A DNA stretch of 64,000 bases from Pseudomonadaceae bacterium (GTDB taxonomy: Bacteria > Pseudomonadota > Gammaproteobacteria > Pseudomonadales > Pseudomonadaceae), in contig CAAFUS010000017.1 of the NCBI GenBank assembly GCA_900766265.1, positions 372,001-436,000 of the forward strand, read 5' to 3'. The stretch's first letter is position 1; the number at the start of each line of letters is the position of its first letter. Both the position numbers and the translations under genes were made by a program. The notes under the pieces are model-generated. The model worked only from the letters and a program-made list of their open reading frames with translations, was not told the DNA's origin and made no database searches. Shown here piece by piece: positions 51,708 to 59,661 of this stretch.

Positions 51708-52529
51708 ATGAGCGACCTGTCTCTTCGCGTCGCGGCGCTGCCGGTCGTCGGTTCGTCCTGGCGCGGCCATGCCGCTGCGCTGAGCCTGACCGTCGGTTTG
51801 CACCTGGGCCTGTTCGCCCTGCTGCTGCACGGCGGTTCTTGGGCGTTGCCAGAGCCGGTTGCGCCGCCGTTGCTCAAGACGCAACTGGTCAGCCTGCCCA
51901 AACCCTCGCCCCAGCCAGCACCCGAGCCGATACCCGCGCCGCCGGCGCCCCTGGTCGCCGAAGCCGAACCTGTCCCCGAGCCCCAAGTGCAGGCACCGCC
52001 GGAGCCGGCCGTGGCGAAGGTCGACGCGCAGCGTGAGCGGCGTTGGCTGGAGGAGGCGGCCCTGGCGCGAAAACGTGCCGAGCAGCAGCGCCAGGAGGCG
52101 CGCGAGCGCGAGCGTCAACGGCAGGCCTTGGCCGAACGCGAACGCCAGGCGCAAGAGCGCCTGGCCCAGGCCGAGCAACAGCGCCTGCAGGCCGAGCGCC
52201 AGACTCAAGCCCGGGCCGAGGCGGCCGCCGAACAGGCGCGTCAGGCCGCGGCTGCCGCCAGTCGCCAATACGAGCCGCTGGTCAAGCAGGCGCCGGCCTA
52301 CCCGCAGCGCGCGCTGGACAAGGGGATCGAGGGCGAATGCACGGTGGTTTACACGGTCAACACGCAGGGCCGGGTGGAGGATCCGCAGGTGCTGGGCGAC
52401 TGCCATCCGCTGTTCGTGCGCCCTTCGCTCAACGCCGCCAAGGGTTTTCGCTACCAGCCACGCATCATCGACGGCCGCAGCGTGGCGGTGGCCGGCGTGA
52501 AGAACACCTTCCGCTACCGCATCGAATGA
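51708..52529 (+). CDS. tonB: TonB family energy transducer
   Basis: A 273-residue periplasm-spanning protein. A membrane anchor (AALSLTVGLHLGLFALLLHGG, residues 24-44) is followed by a Pro-rich stretch (PKPSPQPAPEPIPAPPAP), then a long Glu/Arg/Gln-rich helix (residues about 105-185, ERERQRQALAERERQAQERL), more TolA-like than typical TonB. The C-terminal domain YEPLVKQAPAYPQRALDKGI...GECTVVYTVNTQGRVEDPQV contacts the TonB box. With exbB and exbD it forms a dedicated motor beside the receptor. Confidence 0.9.
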   Translation: MSDLSLRVAALPVVGSSWRGHAAALSLTVGLHLGLFALLLHGGSWALPEPVAPPLLKTQLVSLPKPSPQPAPEPIPAPPAPLVAEAEPVPEPQVQAPPEPAVAKVDAQRERRWLEEAALARKRAEQQRQEARERERQRQALAERERQAQERLAQAEQQRLQAERQTQARAEAAAEQARQAAAAASRQYEPLVKQAPAYPQRALDKGIEGECTVVYTVNTQGRVEDPQVLGDCHPLFVRPSLNAAKGFRYQPRIIDGRSVAVAGVKNTFRYRIE

Positions 52530-52586
52530 GGCTGGTGCGTGATCGCCGGCCTATGAGTCCATCTACTGCACACGCGAGTCACCCCC

Positions 52587-54548
52587 ATGACGCAAGATTT
52601 CGACGACTTTCATGCCCGCATGGCTGCCCACGACGACCAGGCGATCAACCCCAGTCGCAACCCGAGCCTCGAGCAGCTGATCGACAGCGGCCGGCGCAAC
52701 CTGCTCAAGGGCAGCCTGACGCTCGCAGCGCTCGGCTTCATGGGCGGCGGGCTGGCCGCCTGCCGCGGCAGCATGGCCTCCGGCCCGCTGCTCGGTTTCC
52801 AGGGCGTGGCGGTACAGCAGGCCGATGATTTCGACCAGGTGCTGGTGCCCGAGGGGTATCGGGCTAGGCCGTTCTTTTCCTGGGGCGATGCGGTACTGCC
52901 CGATGCGCCGGCCTGGAATCCGGACGCCAGCGACGATTGGCAGGCGCAGCTCAGGCAGGCCGGCGACAACCACGACGGCATGCACTTCTTCCCGTTTCCC
53001 GACGCGCCGGACAGCCACGGTCTGCTGGTGATCAACCATGAGTACGTCAACCCGCCCTTGCACCCCAACGGCATGACCCTCGCCGATGGCCGGCGCCCGC
53101 TCGACGAGGTGAAAAAGGAACAGGCCGCCCACGGCGCCAGTGTCATCGAGGTGAGGAAGGATGCCGACGGGCAATGGCAGCGGGTCATGCCGTCGCGCTA
53201 TAACCGCCGCATCTCGGGCTTCACGCCGATGCGTATCAGCGGCCCGCTGGCCGGACACGAGGCGATGAAGACTGTCGCCGATCCGTCCGGGCGTGTGGTG
53301 GTGGGCACCTTCAACAATTGCTCGAGCGGCTTCACGCCCTGGGGCACTTACCTGATCTGCGAAGAAAACTGGCACAACTACTTCGTCAACCACGACCAGG
53401 CCGATTTCGCCCGCCGCGTCTCGCACAAGCGCTACGGGCTGGCCAACGAAGGCATGAGCAAGCTCTACGGCTGGGAAACCGCCGATGCGCGCTTCGATGC
53501 CACCCCAAACGCCAGCCAGCCCCACGGCGGTTACGTCAACGAACCGCACCGTTTCGGCTGGGTCGTCGAGCTCGACCCCTTCGATCCTGACCGCCAGCCG
53601 GTCAAGCGCACCGCGTTCGGCCGCTACTGCCGAGAATGCTCGGTGCTTTCGCTGGGGGACGATGGGCGCATGGCGTTCTATTCGGGCGATGACACCAAGG
53701 GCGAATACATCTACAAGTTCGTTCCGAGCGGACGCTTCGATCCGTCCAATCCCACGGCCAGCCGCGACCTGCTCGACGAGGGCACGCTCTATGTCGCCCA
53801 GTTCGGCGCCGAAGGCCGCGGCCGCTGGTTGCCGCTGGTGCATGGCGAAGGTGGCCTGACCGCCGAGAACGGCTTCGCCAGTCAAGCCGACGTGTTGCTC
53901 AACGCCAGGGCCGCGGCCGACCTGCTGGGGGCCACGCCCATGGACCGACCTGAATGGGTCGCGGTGCATCCAACCACGCGTGAAGTCTACGTGACGCTAA
54001 CCAACAACGACGGTCGCGGCACCAAGCAGCCGCTCAACGATGCGAACCTGCGCCCCGCCAACCTGCACGGACACATCATCCGCTGGAACGAGGAGGGCGC
54101 CGACCCGACGGCGACCGAGTTCACCTGGGACTTCTTCCTTCTCGCCGGCGAGCCCGAAGGGGCGCGAACCGCTACGGGTGAAGCGGTGCCGGCCAACTTG
54201 ATCGGCACCATCAACGGCGACCTGTTCTCCTCCCCCGATGGGCTGGCTTTCGATGAGGCCGGACGCCTGTGGATAGAGACCGACTACGAGGACCGCGACC
54301 CGGCGATGCAGGCGATGGGCTGTAACCAGCTGCTCTGCGCCGACCCGCAAAGCCGCGAGGTGCGGCGCTTTCTGGTTGGCCCTCGGGGCTGCGAGGTCAC
54401 CGGGATCACCTGGAGCCCCGATTACCGGGCCATGTGGGTCAACATCCAGCATCCGGGTTTGAGTTACCCGGCCAGCGACGGCAAGACCCGGCCGCGATCG
54501 ACCACGGTGCTGATCACCAAGGACGACGGCGGGGTGATCGGGACATGA
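52587..54548 (+). CDS. phoX: PhoX family calcium-dependent alkaline phosphatase
   Basis: A 653-residue phosphatase exported folded through Tat: SGRRNLLKGSLTLAALGFMGGG (residues 35-56) has the twin Arg and a hydrophobic core, with a possible lipobox-like LAAC. PhoX cofactor motifs: LLVINHEYVNP, CSSGFTPWGTYLICEEN (iron-bridging Cys), EPHRFGWVVELDPFDP, FYSGDDTKGEYIYKFV, RPEWVAVHPTTREVYVTLTN and SPDGLAFDEAGRLWIETDY. It removes phosphate from diverse esters in the periplasm. It lies 57 bp after tonB and likely ends the cluster's transcript. Confidence 0.93.
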   Translation: MTQDFDDFHARMAAHDDQAINPSRNPSLEQLIDSGRRNLLKGSLTLAALGFMGGGLAACRGSMASGPLLGFQGVAVQQADDFDQVLVPEGYRARPFFSWGDAVLPDAPAWNPDASDDWQAQLRQAGDNHDGMHFFPFPDAPDSHGLLVINHEYVNPPLHPNGMTLADGRRPLDEVKKEQAAHGASVIEVRKDADGQWQRVMPSRYNRRISGFTPMRISGPLAGHEAMKTVADPSGRVVVGTFNNCSSGFTPWGTYLICEENWHNYFVNHDQADFARRVSHKRYGLANEGMSKLYGWETADARFDATPNASQPHGGYVNEPHRFGWVVELDPFDPDRQPVKRTAFGRYCRECSVLSLGDDGRMAFYSGDDTKGEYIYKFVPSGRFDPSNPTASRDLLDEGTLYVAQFGAEGRGRWLPLVHGEGGLTAENGFASQADVLLNARAAADLLGATPMDRPEWVAVHPTTREVYVTLTNNDGRGTKQPLNDANLRPANLHGHIIRWNEEGADPTATEFTWDFFLLAGEPEGARTATGEAVPANLIGTINGDLFSSPDGLAFDEAGRLWIETDYEDRDPAMQAMGCNQLLCADPQSREVRRFLVGPRGCEVTGITWSPDYRAMWVNIQHPGLSYPASDGKTRPRSTTVLITKDDGGVIGT

Positions 54549-54820
54549 TCGCCCCATCCCGATCGCAGCACTATGCTGGAGGCGTACGGCCACACGCCAG
54601 GGTCGGTGCGCCGCCACCGGCCTCGTCCAAGGCCGTTCGGCAATATTCTGCAAAAACGGCCTCGCCGCGCGCATGAGCGGCCAAGGCGCCGTTCTCTCTG
54701 GGCTGCGCGTTTCGGTAGCTGGCCCCCAAACCCTCGCCTCGCGCCGGACCGTGGAACGGCACCGATGCACCTTCGTCAGATCTTTACCCCATCTGTAATC
54801 AGGCATCGACGGAGACCATC

Positions 54821-55585
54821 ATGAAGCTCGAAAACAAAGTGGCGCTGGTCACCGGCAGTACCCAGGGCATCGGCCGCGGTATCGCCGTACGTCTGGCAGA
54901 GGAAGGCGCGGATATCGTCGTCACCGGTCGCAGCGAGGACGAAGGCCAGGAAACCGCAGAAGAGGTGCGGGCTCTGGGACGACGCGTCTGCGTCATCGCG
55001 GCTGACCTCGCCGAGGTGTCCGCCTGCCGCCGGCTGGTCGAAGAGGCGATCCGGCAGATGGGACGGCTCGACATCCTGGTCAACAACGCCGGCATGCAGA
55101 AGAACGCGGCCTTCCTCGATGCCGAGCCGCAGGACTATGACCAGGTACTGAACGTCAACCTGCGCGCCCCGTTCTTTATTACCCAGGCCTTCGTTCGCCA
55201 CCTGGTCGAAACCGGTCGCGGCGGACGCATCGTCAACAACAGCTCGGTTCACGAGGAGCTGCCGATGCCGAACTTCACCGACTATTGCGCCAGCAAGGGC
55301 GGGCTGAAGATGATGATGCGCAACCTGGCCATCGAGCTCGCCCCGTTGGGTATCACCATCAACAACGTCGCGCCCGGAGCCATCGAGACGCCGATCAACC
55401 GGGATCTGATGAACCAGCCCGACAAGCTCGAAAACCTGCTCGGCAACATTCCCGTCAATCGGCTCGGTCAGCCCCGCGATGTGGCCGGTGCGGTGGCCTT
55501 CCTGGTGTCCGACGACGCGGACTACATCACGGGCACCACGCTTTTCGTCGATGGAGGTCTGCTGTGGAACTACAGCGAACAGTGA
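54821..55585 (+). CDS. SDR family oxidoreductase (glucose 1-dehydrogenase-like)
   Basis: A 254-residue classical short-chain dehydrogenase. NAD(P) motif ALVTGSTQGIGRGIAVRLAE at residues 8-27, NNAG in ILVNNAGMQ, catalytic Ser in NNSSVHEEL and YxxxK in YCASKGGLKM. The C-terminus has YITGTTLFVDGGLLWN. GGAG lies upstream of ATG 54821. Sequence resembles the glucose-1-dehydrogenase group, but substrate is open. Its last 22 bp overlap the trehalase start; the SDR may act on glucose released there, which is speculative. Confidence 0.9.
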   Translation: MKLENKVALVTGSTQGIGRGIAVRLAEEGADIVVTGRSEDEGQETAEEVRALGRRVCVIAADLAEVSACRRLVEEAIRQMGRLDILVNNAGMQKNAAFLDAEPQDYDQVLNVNLRAPFFITQAFVRHLVETGRGGRIVNNSSVHEELPMPNFTDYCASKGGLKMMMRNLAIELAPLGITINNVAPGAIETPINRDLMNQPDKLENLLGNIPVNRLGQPRDVAGAVAFLVSDDADYITGTTLFVDGGLLWNYSEQ

Positions 55586-57189
55586 GTAGCGAGAATCATC
55601 TGGTCGACCCGTTCGAAAAGGCCCTGCGCCAGGTCGCCGGCGCGGATACCCTGAGCCCGGCGGACCGTTACCAGGAATTCTTCGTCGAGGTGCAGATGAA
55701 GCGCATCTTCGAAGACAGCAAGACTTTCGCCGACTGTGCGCCCAAGCGCTATCCCGAGCAGATTCTCGACGCCTATCGCGCACAACGCTCGCGCCCGGAT
55801 TTCGACCTGGCGGTTTTCGTCCACGAGCATTTCAGTGTGTTCGAGTTTGAACCGCGCGAGTTCGTCGCTGACCCGGACAACAGCCTCGAAGAGCACATCG
55901 ACCGGCTCTGGCCGGTGCTGACACGCTCGCCCACCGAGCATCCCCCGCGGTCCTCGCTGCTGCCGCTGCCCTACGAATACGTGGTGCCGGGAGGACGCTT
56001 CACCGAGTTGTACTACTGGGACTCCTACTTCACCATGCTCGGCCTGGACGAAAGCGGCCAGTGCGAACTGATGCAGGCCATGGCCGACAATTTCGCCTAC
56101 CTGATCGACACCTACGGCCACGTGCCCAACGGCAACCGCTCCTATTACCTCAGTCGTTCGCAGCCGCCGGTGTTCGCACTGATGACCGACCTGTTCGAGG
56201 AGCACGGTATCCGCCGCGCCAGCGATTACCTGCCGCAACTGCGCAAGGAGCACGCGTTCTGGATGGACGGCTCCGAGGTGCTGCGACCGGGCGAAGGCCA
56301 TCGGCGTTGCGTGCGCATGGCCGACGGCGTGCTGCTCAACCGCTACTGGGATGACCGCGATACGCCGCGCGACGAATCCTACTGGGAAGACGTTGAAACC
56401 GCCGCGCGCTCCGGCCGGCCGCCGCACCACGTGTACCTCGACCTGCGGGCCGGCGCCGAGTCCGGCTGGGACTTCAGTTCCCGCTGGCTGGACGATCCTT
56501 CCGACCTGTCCACCATTCGCACCACCCGCCTGCTGCCGGTGGACCTCAACGCGTTCCTCTACAAGCTCGAGCAGCAGATCGCGCGGCTGAGCGAGATCAA
56601 GGGCGACCATGAATCGGCCGCGCACTTTCGCGAGCGGGCCGAGCGCCGCCGCGAGGGCATCGACCGCTACCTGTGGAACGAGGAGGTGGGCGCTTACTTC
56701 GACTACGACTGGCAGCGCGACGTGCAGCGCGAGAACCTCACCGCCGCGACCGTGGTGCCGCTGTTCGTTCATCTGGCCACGGCCGAACAGGCGGCGAAGG
56801 TCGAGCGGATCGTACGCGAGCGGCTGCTGGCGCCGGGCGGGCTTTCCACCACCGAGGTCAGCGGCAGCGGCGAGCAATGGGACCGTCCCAATGGCTGGGC
56901 GCCGTTGCAGTGGATGGGCATTCGCGGCCTGCAGCACTACGGGCACCACGACCTGGCCATCGAGATCGAAAAGCGTTGGCTGATGATCGTCTCGGACCTG
57001 TTCGAACGCGAAAGCAAGCTGGTCGAGAAATACGTCCTGCGGCCCAACGCCGAGCATGCTGGAGGCGGCGAGTATCCCCTGCAGGACGGCTTCGGCTGGA
57101 CCAACGGCGTCACCCGCAAGCTCCTGCAGGAAGATCCCAAGCACGAGGCCCATCGCTGTCGGGCCGGGCGCTGTCGTACGGAGGCCTGA
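55564..57189 (+). CDS. treF: Trehalase, cytosolic type
   Basis: A 541-residue GH37 enzyme splitting trehalose to glucose. Both family signatures are intact: PGGRFTELYYWDSYFTMLGL near residue 145 and QWDRPNGWAPLQWMGI near 438, plus the Gly-rich end HAGGGEYPLQDGFGWTNGV. No signal peptide, so it is assigned to the cytosolic TreF type. The start is taken as a GTG at 55564, six bases after GGAGG and inside the end of the SDR gene; a second GTG at 55582 is possible. The last ten residues are unusually Arg/Cys-rich, perhaps because of a later change at the 3' end. Confidence 0.88.
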   Translation: MELQRTVSSENHLVDPFEKALRQVAGADTLSPADRYQEFFVEVQMKRIFEDSKTFADCAPKRYPEQILDAYRAQRSRPDFDLAVFVHEHFSVFEFEPREFVADPDNSLEEHIDRLWPVLTRSPTEHPPRSSLLPLPYEYVVPGGRFTELYYWDSYFTMLGLDESGQCELMQAMADNFAYLIDTYGHVPNGNRSYYLSRSQPPVFALMTDLFEEHGIRRASDYLPQLRKEHAFWMDGSEVLRPGEGHRRCVRMADGVLLNRYWDDRDTPRDESYWEDVETAARSGRPPHHVYLDLRAGAESGWDFSSRWLDDPSDLSTIRTTRLLPVDLNAFLYKLEQQIARLSEIKGDHESAAHFRERAERRREGIDRYLWNEEVGAYFDYDWQRDVQRENLTAATVVPLFVHLATAEQAAKVERIVRERLLAPGGLSTTEVSGSGEQWDRPNGWAPLQWMGIRGLQHYGHHDLAIEIEKRWLMIVSDLFERESKLVEKYVLRPNAEHAGGGEYPLQDGFGWTNGVTRKLLQEDPKHEAHRCRAGRCRTEA

Positions 57190-57211
57190 GGCGTTTCGCT
57201 CGGGTCCTGGT

Positions 57212-57306
57212 CATTCGTCTTTTCCGCTCGCCTCAGCGAGACCAGCACCAGCCTGCAGAGCCTGTCGACCCAGCTCGACGAGCTGGTCGGGTACTTCAAG
57301 CTGTGA
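57212..57306 (+). pseudogene. 3' remnant of a methyl-accepting chemotaxis protein gene
   Basis: A 31-codon frame ending in TGA at 57304 whose C-terminus reads LQSLSTQLDELVGYFKL. That is the typical chemoreceptor C-terminus (coiled coil of SET/LQ residues, then LV(G/A)xFKL). No start or upstream receptor sequence exists; trehalase ends 22 bp before. The rest of the gene has been lost, marking a deletion or rearrangement point. Confidence 0.65.
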
Positions 57307-57312
57307 GGCGCG

Positions 57313-58221
57313 CTAGGGCGCCACGGCGAAACGCTCGGCATAGAGGGCGACCACCCAGTCGACGAACACTTTCACGCGGTGCGAGCGTTCACGGTGGTAG
57401 GGGTAGAGCACGGACACCGGAAGGCCCGGGCTCGGCCAGTCGGCCAGCACCTCCACCAACTCGCCGGCCCGCAGATGCGGCTCCACGCGGAAGCGCGGCA
57501 CCTGGATCAGGCCGCAACCGTTGAGCGCGCAGGTCGTGTAGCACTCCGCGTCGTTCACGCTGATCCAGCTCCGCGGTTCGAAGTCCGTGGGTTCATCATC
57601 GACCAGCAGGGTCAGCGGGTAGCGGATGTCATGGTTGCTGCTGAAGAAACCGACGACCTGGTGTTCGCTCAGCTCGCTCGGATGCGTGGGCGTGCCGAAG
57701 CGGGCGAGGTAGTCGGGGCTTGCGCAGATCACCTCCGGCATCACGGCCAGGCGTCTGGCGACCAGCGAGGAATCACGCGGGTTGCCCGCCCGCACCACGC
57801 AGTCGATCCCTTCACCCACCAGGTCGACCAGGCGGTCGCCGCTGCTGATGGCCAGGTCAATCCCGGGGTAGCGCTCCCGGAAGGCCTGGATGTTGGGCAG
57901 GATGATGCGAGTGGCGTGGGAGCCGTGCAGGTCGAGGCGCAGGGTGCCCCTCGGGTTGCCGGCCAGGGTGCTGATCGAGGATTCGGCATCGTCCAGCTCG
58001 TTGAGGATCCGCTTGCAGCGCTCGTAGTAGGCCTTCCCGTCACGGGTGGGCTTGACCTGTCGCGTCGTACGTTCCAGCAGCCGCGCGCCAAGGCGGGCCT
58101 CGAGGCTCTTGATCGCCTGGGTGGCGGTGGCCCTCGGCAGGTTCAGCTCACCCGCGGCCCGGGTGAAGCTGCCGAGTTCGACGATGCGGATGAAGAGGTT
58201 CAGCGTGTCCAGCCGGTCCAT
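57313..58221 (-). CDS. LysR family transcriptional regulator
   Basis: A 302-residue regulator of the LysR group closest to the DhcR/AaeR-like class with MDRLDTLNLFIRIVELGSFT at the start. Helix-turn-helix AAGELNLPRATATQAIKSLE (residues 24-43), then LLERTTRQVKPTRDGKAYYE, and a LysR substrate domain. ATG 58221 is the conserved start; the upstream frame to 58482 crosses the divergent promoter region. It is divergent from the DUF1097-DoxX-DUF2790 operon with a 124-bp gap and probably controls it. Confidence 0.92.
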   Translation of the reverse strand: MDRLDTLNLFIRIVELGSFTRAAGELNLPRATATQAIKSLEARLGARLLERTTRQVKPTRDGKAYYERCKRILNELDDAESSISTLAGNPRGTLRLDLHGSHATRIILPNIQAFRERYPGIDLAISSGDRLVDLVGEGIDCVVRAGNPRDSSLVARRLAVMPEVICASPDYLARFGTPTHPSELSEHQVVGFFSSNHDIRYPLTLLVDDEPTDFEPRSWISVNDAECYTTCALNGCGLIQVPRFRVEPHLRAGELVEVLADWPSPGLPVSVLYPYHRERSHRVKVFVDWVVALYAERFAVAP

Positions 58222-58345
58222 GCGCCTTATCCATTGTTCAGGATGTTGGAATAGTCTTAACAACCCGACGACGATTATCCAATCGCCTTCGCCTTCCACA
58301 ATCGACCTGCCCACTCCTCGGGCAAGTTCTTTAGGGAGGTGAAGC

Positions 58346-58852
58346 ATGACCCTGGCCATTCCCAACCATTTCAAGCTGACCCTTGGCGAGTCCGCGGTCG
58401 CCGCGCTTGCCGCGAGTTTCTGTGCGCTGATCGTCGAGTTGCCCATCTGGGCCATGTTCATCGGCTGGATTTCCTTTTTCACCCGAGCGCCCGGGGTGCG
58501 TCAGGGGGCGATCAACCTGGCCTGCACCCTGGCGGGCCTCCTGCTGGGAATGGGCGCCGCGGTTGTGACAGTGGTGCTGTCGCCCGCGCTGGGCGCTCTG
58601 ACCGTGATGCCGGTGGTCTTCGTGGTCGCTGTACTGGTGCTGTCGACGCGGCGCTTTTCAGTCTTCAACAACCTGCTCGCCTTCTTTCTCGGCCTGGTCA
58701 GCTATTTCGCCTCGCATCTTCCGCCTACGCTGATGACCTTCGGCGAACTGGGCGGTGCCGCCACGCTCGGTACCGTGGCGGGCTTACAGGCCTCCGCGCT
58801 TCATGGTCGCTGGGGCGGACACGCCCCTGACGTATCGGAGGGGCACCCATGA
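58346..58852 (+). CDS. DUF1097 family membrane protein
   Basis: A 168-residue inner-membrane protein with about five hydrophobic segments (for example FCALIVELPIWAMFIGWISF and LACTLAGLLLGMGAAVVTVV) and the DUF1097 motif FNNLLAFFLGLVSYFASHLP. AGGGAGG lies upstream. It overlaps the DoxX gene by 4 bp. Function unknown; the family is found beside regulators and redox genes. Confidence 0.85.
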   Translation: MTLAIPNHFKLTLGESAVAALAASFCALIVELPIWAMFIGWISFFTRAPGVRQGAINLACTLAGLLLGMGAAVVTVVLSPALGALTVMPVVFVVAVLVLSTRRFSVFNNLLAFFLGLVSYFASHLPPTLMTFGELGGAATLGTVAGLQASALHGRWGGHAPDVSEGHP

Positions 58853-59364
58853 AGCCGCTCGGTCTGCTCGCCTCGCTGGCAAGGCCCGGCGCTGCGCGGG
58901 GTGAGGCGATGGCTTTCGCGCTGCTGCGTGCGACTTACGGCGCGATCATGGTGACCCACGGGCTGCCCAAGCTGCTCGGCCATGCGCACGGGTCGATGGG
59001 TGACCCGATGGCTGCCTCCACGCGGCTGATCGACGAGGCGCTGCGCTTACCCTTCCCGGAAACCTTTGCCTTGATGGTCGCACTGCTGGAAGGCCTCGGC
59101 GGCCTGTTGCTGGTCGTCGGGCTGGTGACCCGGGTGGTCGCGGCGCTGATGGCGATCCAGATGCTGGCCATCGTCTACATCCTCGCGCCGACCTGGGCCT
59201 GGATCGATCGAGGCATCGAGTATCCGCTGCTGATGCTGGTGCTTTCGCTCTACATCCTGCTGCGCGGTCCGGGCGTCGACTCGCTGGATGGTCGCCTGGC
59301 GTCCGCTTCCCTCAACGCGCAAAGAGTTTCTGTCACACATTCCTCGAAAGGTGTCTCTCCATGA
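58849..59364 (+). CDS. DoxX family membrane protein
   Basis: A 171-residue protein with four membrane segments: AFALLRATYGAIMVTHGLPK at the N-terminus is the DoxX signature, then LMVALLEGLGGLLLVVGLVTRV, LMAIQMLAIVYILAP and YPLLMLVLSLYILLRGPG. DoxX proteins are linked to thiosulfate:quinone oxidation and redox homeostasis. Start and stop both overlap neighbours by 4 bp, so the three genes are translated together. Confidence 0.9.
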   Translation: MKPLGLLASLARPGAARGEAMAFALLRATYGAIMVTHGLPKLLGHAHGSMGDPMAASTRLIDEALRLPFPETFALMVALLEGLGGLLLVVGLVTRVVAALMAIQMLAIVYILAPTWAWIDRGIEYPLLMLVLSLYILLRGPGVDSLDGRLASASLNAQRVSVTHSSKGVSP

Positions 59365-59618
59365 ACAAGCGTGCCCGTTTCATCCTGTTCGTACCGCCGC
59401 TGCTGGCGCTCGCGGGTCCGTCACAAGCGGCCGAGGTCGGCGAATCCGAGTCCTATCGCTACGGCGACCGCCTGGATATCGCCCGTGTGTTGCGCATCGA
59501 GCAGCCCGCCACCGAGCTGTGCGAGGTGGTGGACGAGACCATGGTCTACCTCGACAGTCGCGGAACCGAGCGGCGTTTAGTGCACCGCGCGCTTTCACAG
59601 GCGTGTCAGCATGATTGA
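59361..59618 (+). CDS. DUF2790 periplasmic protein
   Basis: An 85-residue exported protein: signal peptide (ARFILFVPPLLALAGPSQAA), then YRYGDRLDIARVLRIEQPAT, CEVVDETMVYLDSRGTER and a final C near the end. This matches the Pseudomonas-specific DUF2790 family, whose two Cys may form a disulfide. Several such genes in P. aeruginosa are copper- or stress-responsive, as I recall. Last gene of the operon. Confidence 0.82.
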   Translation: MNKRARFILFVPPLLALAGPSQAAEVGESESYRYGDRLDIARVLRIEQPATELCEVVDETMVYLDSRGTERRLVHRALSQACQHD

Positions 59619-59625
59619 AGAGAAC

Positions 59626-59651
59626 AGGCCCCTGCGATCAGGGGCCCGTTT
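59626..59651. terminator. Hairpin between convergent DUF2790 and SDR genes
   Basis: GGCCCCTG, loop CGAT, CAGGGGCC, followed by CGTTT on the plus strand and CTGTTCTCTTC on the minus strand. Probably a shared terminator for the two convergent genes. Confidence 0.7.
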
Positions 59652-59661
59652 GCACGGCGGC

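Noticed and set aside
54549..54820. 63-codon minus-strand frame in the phoX-SDR gap
   Set aside because: Low-complexity, no ribosome site and no recognisable domain; treated as non-coding.
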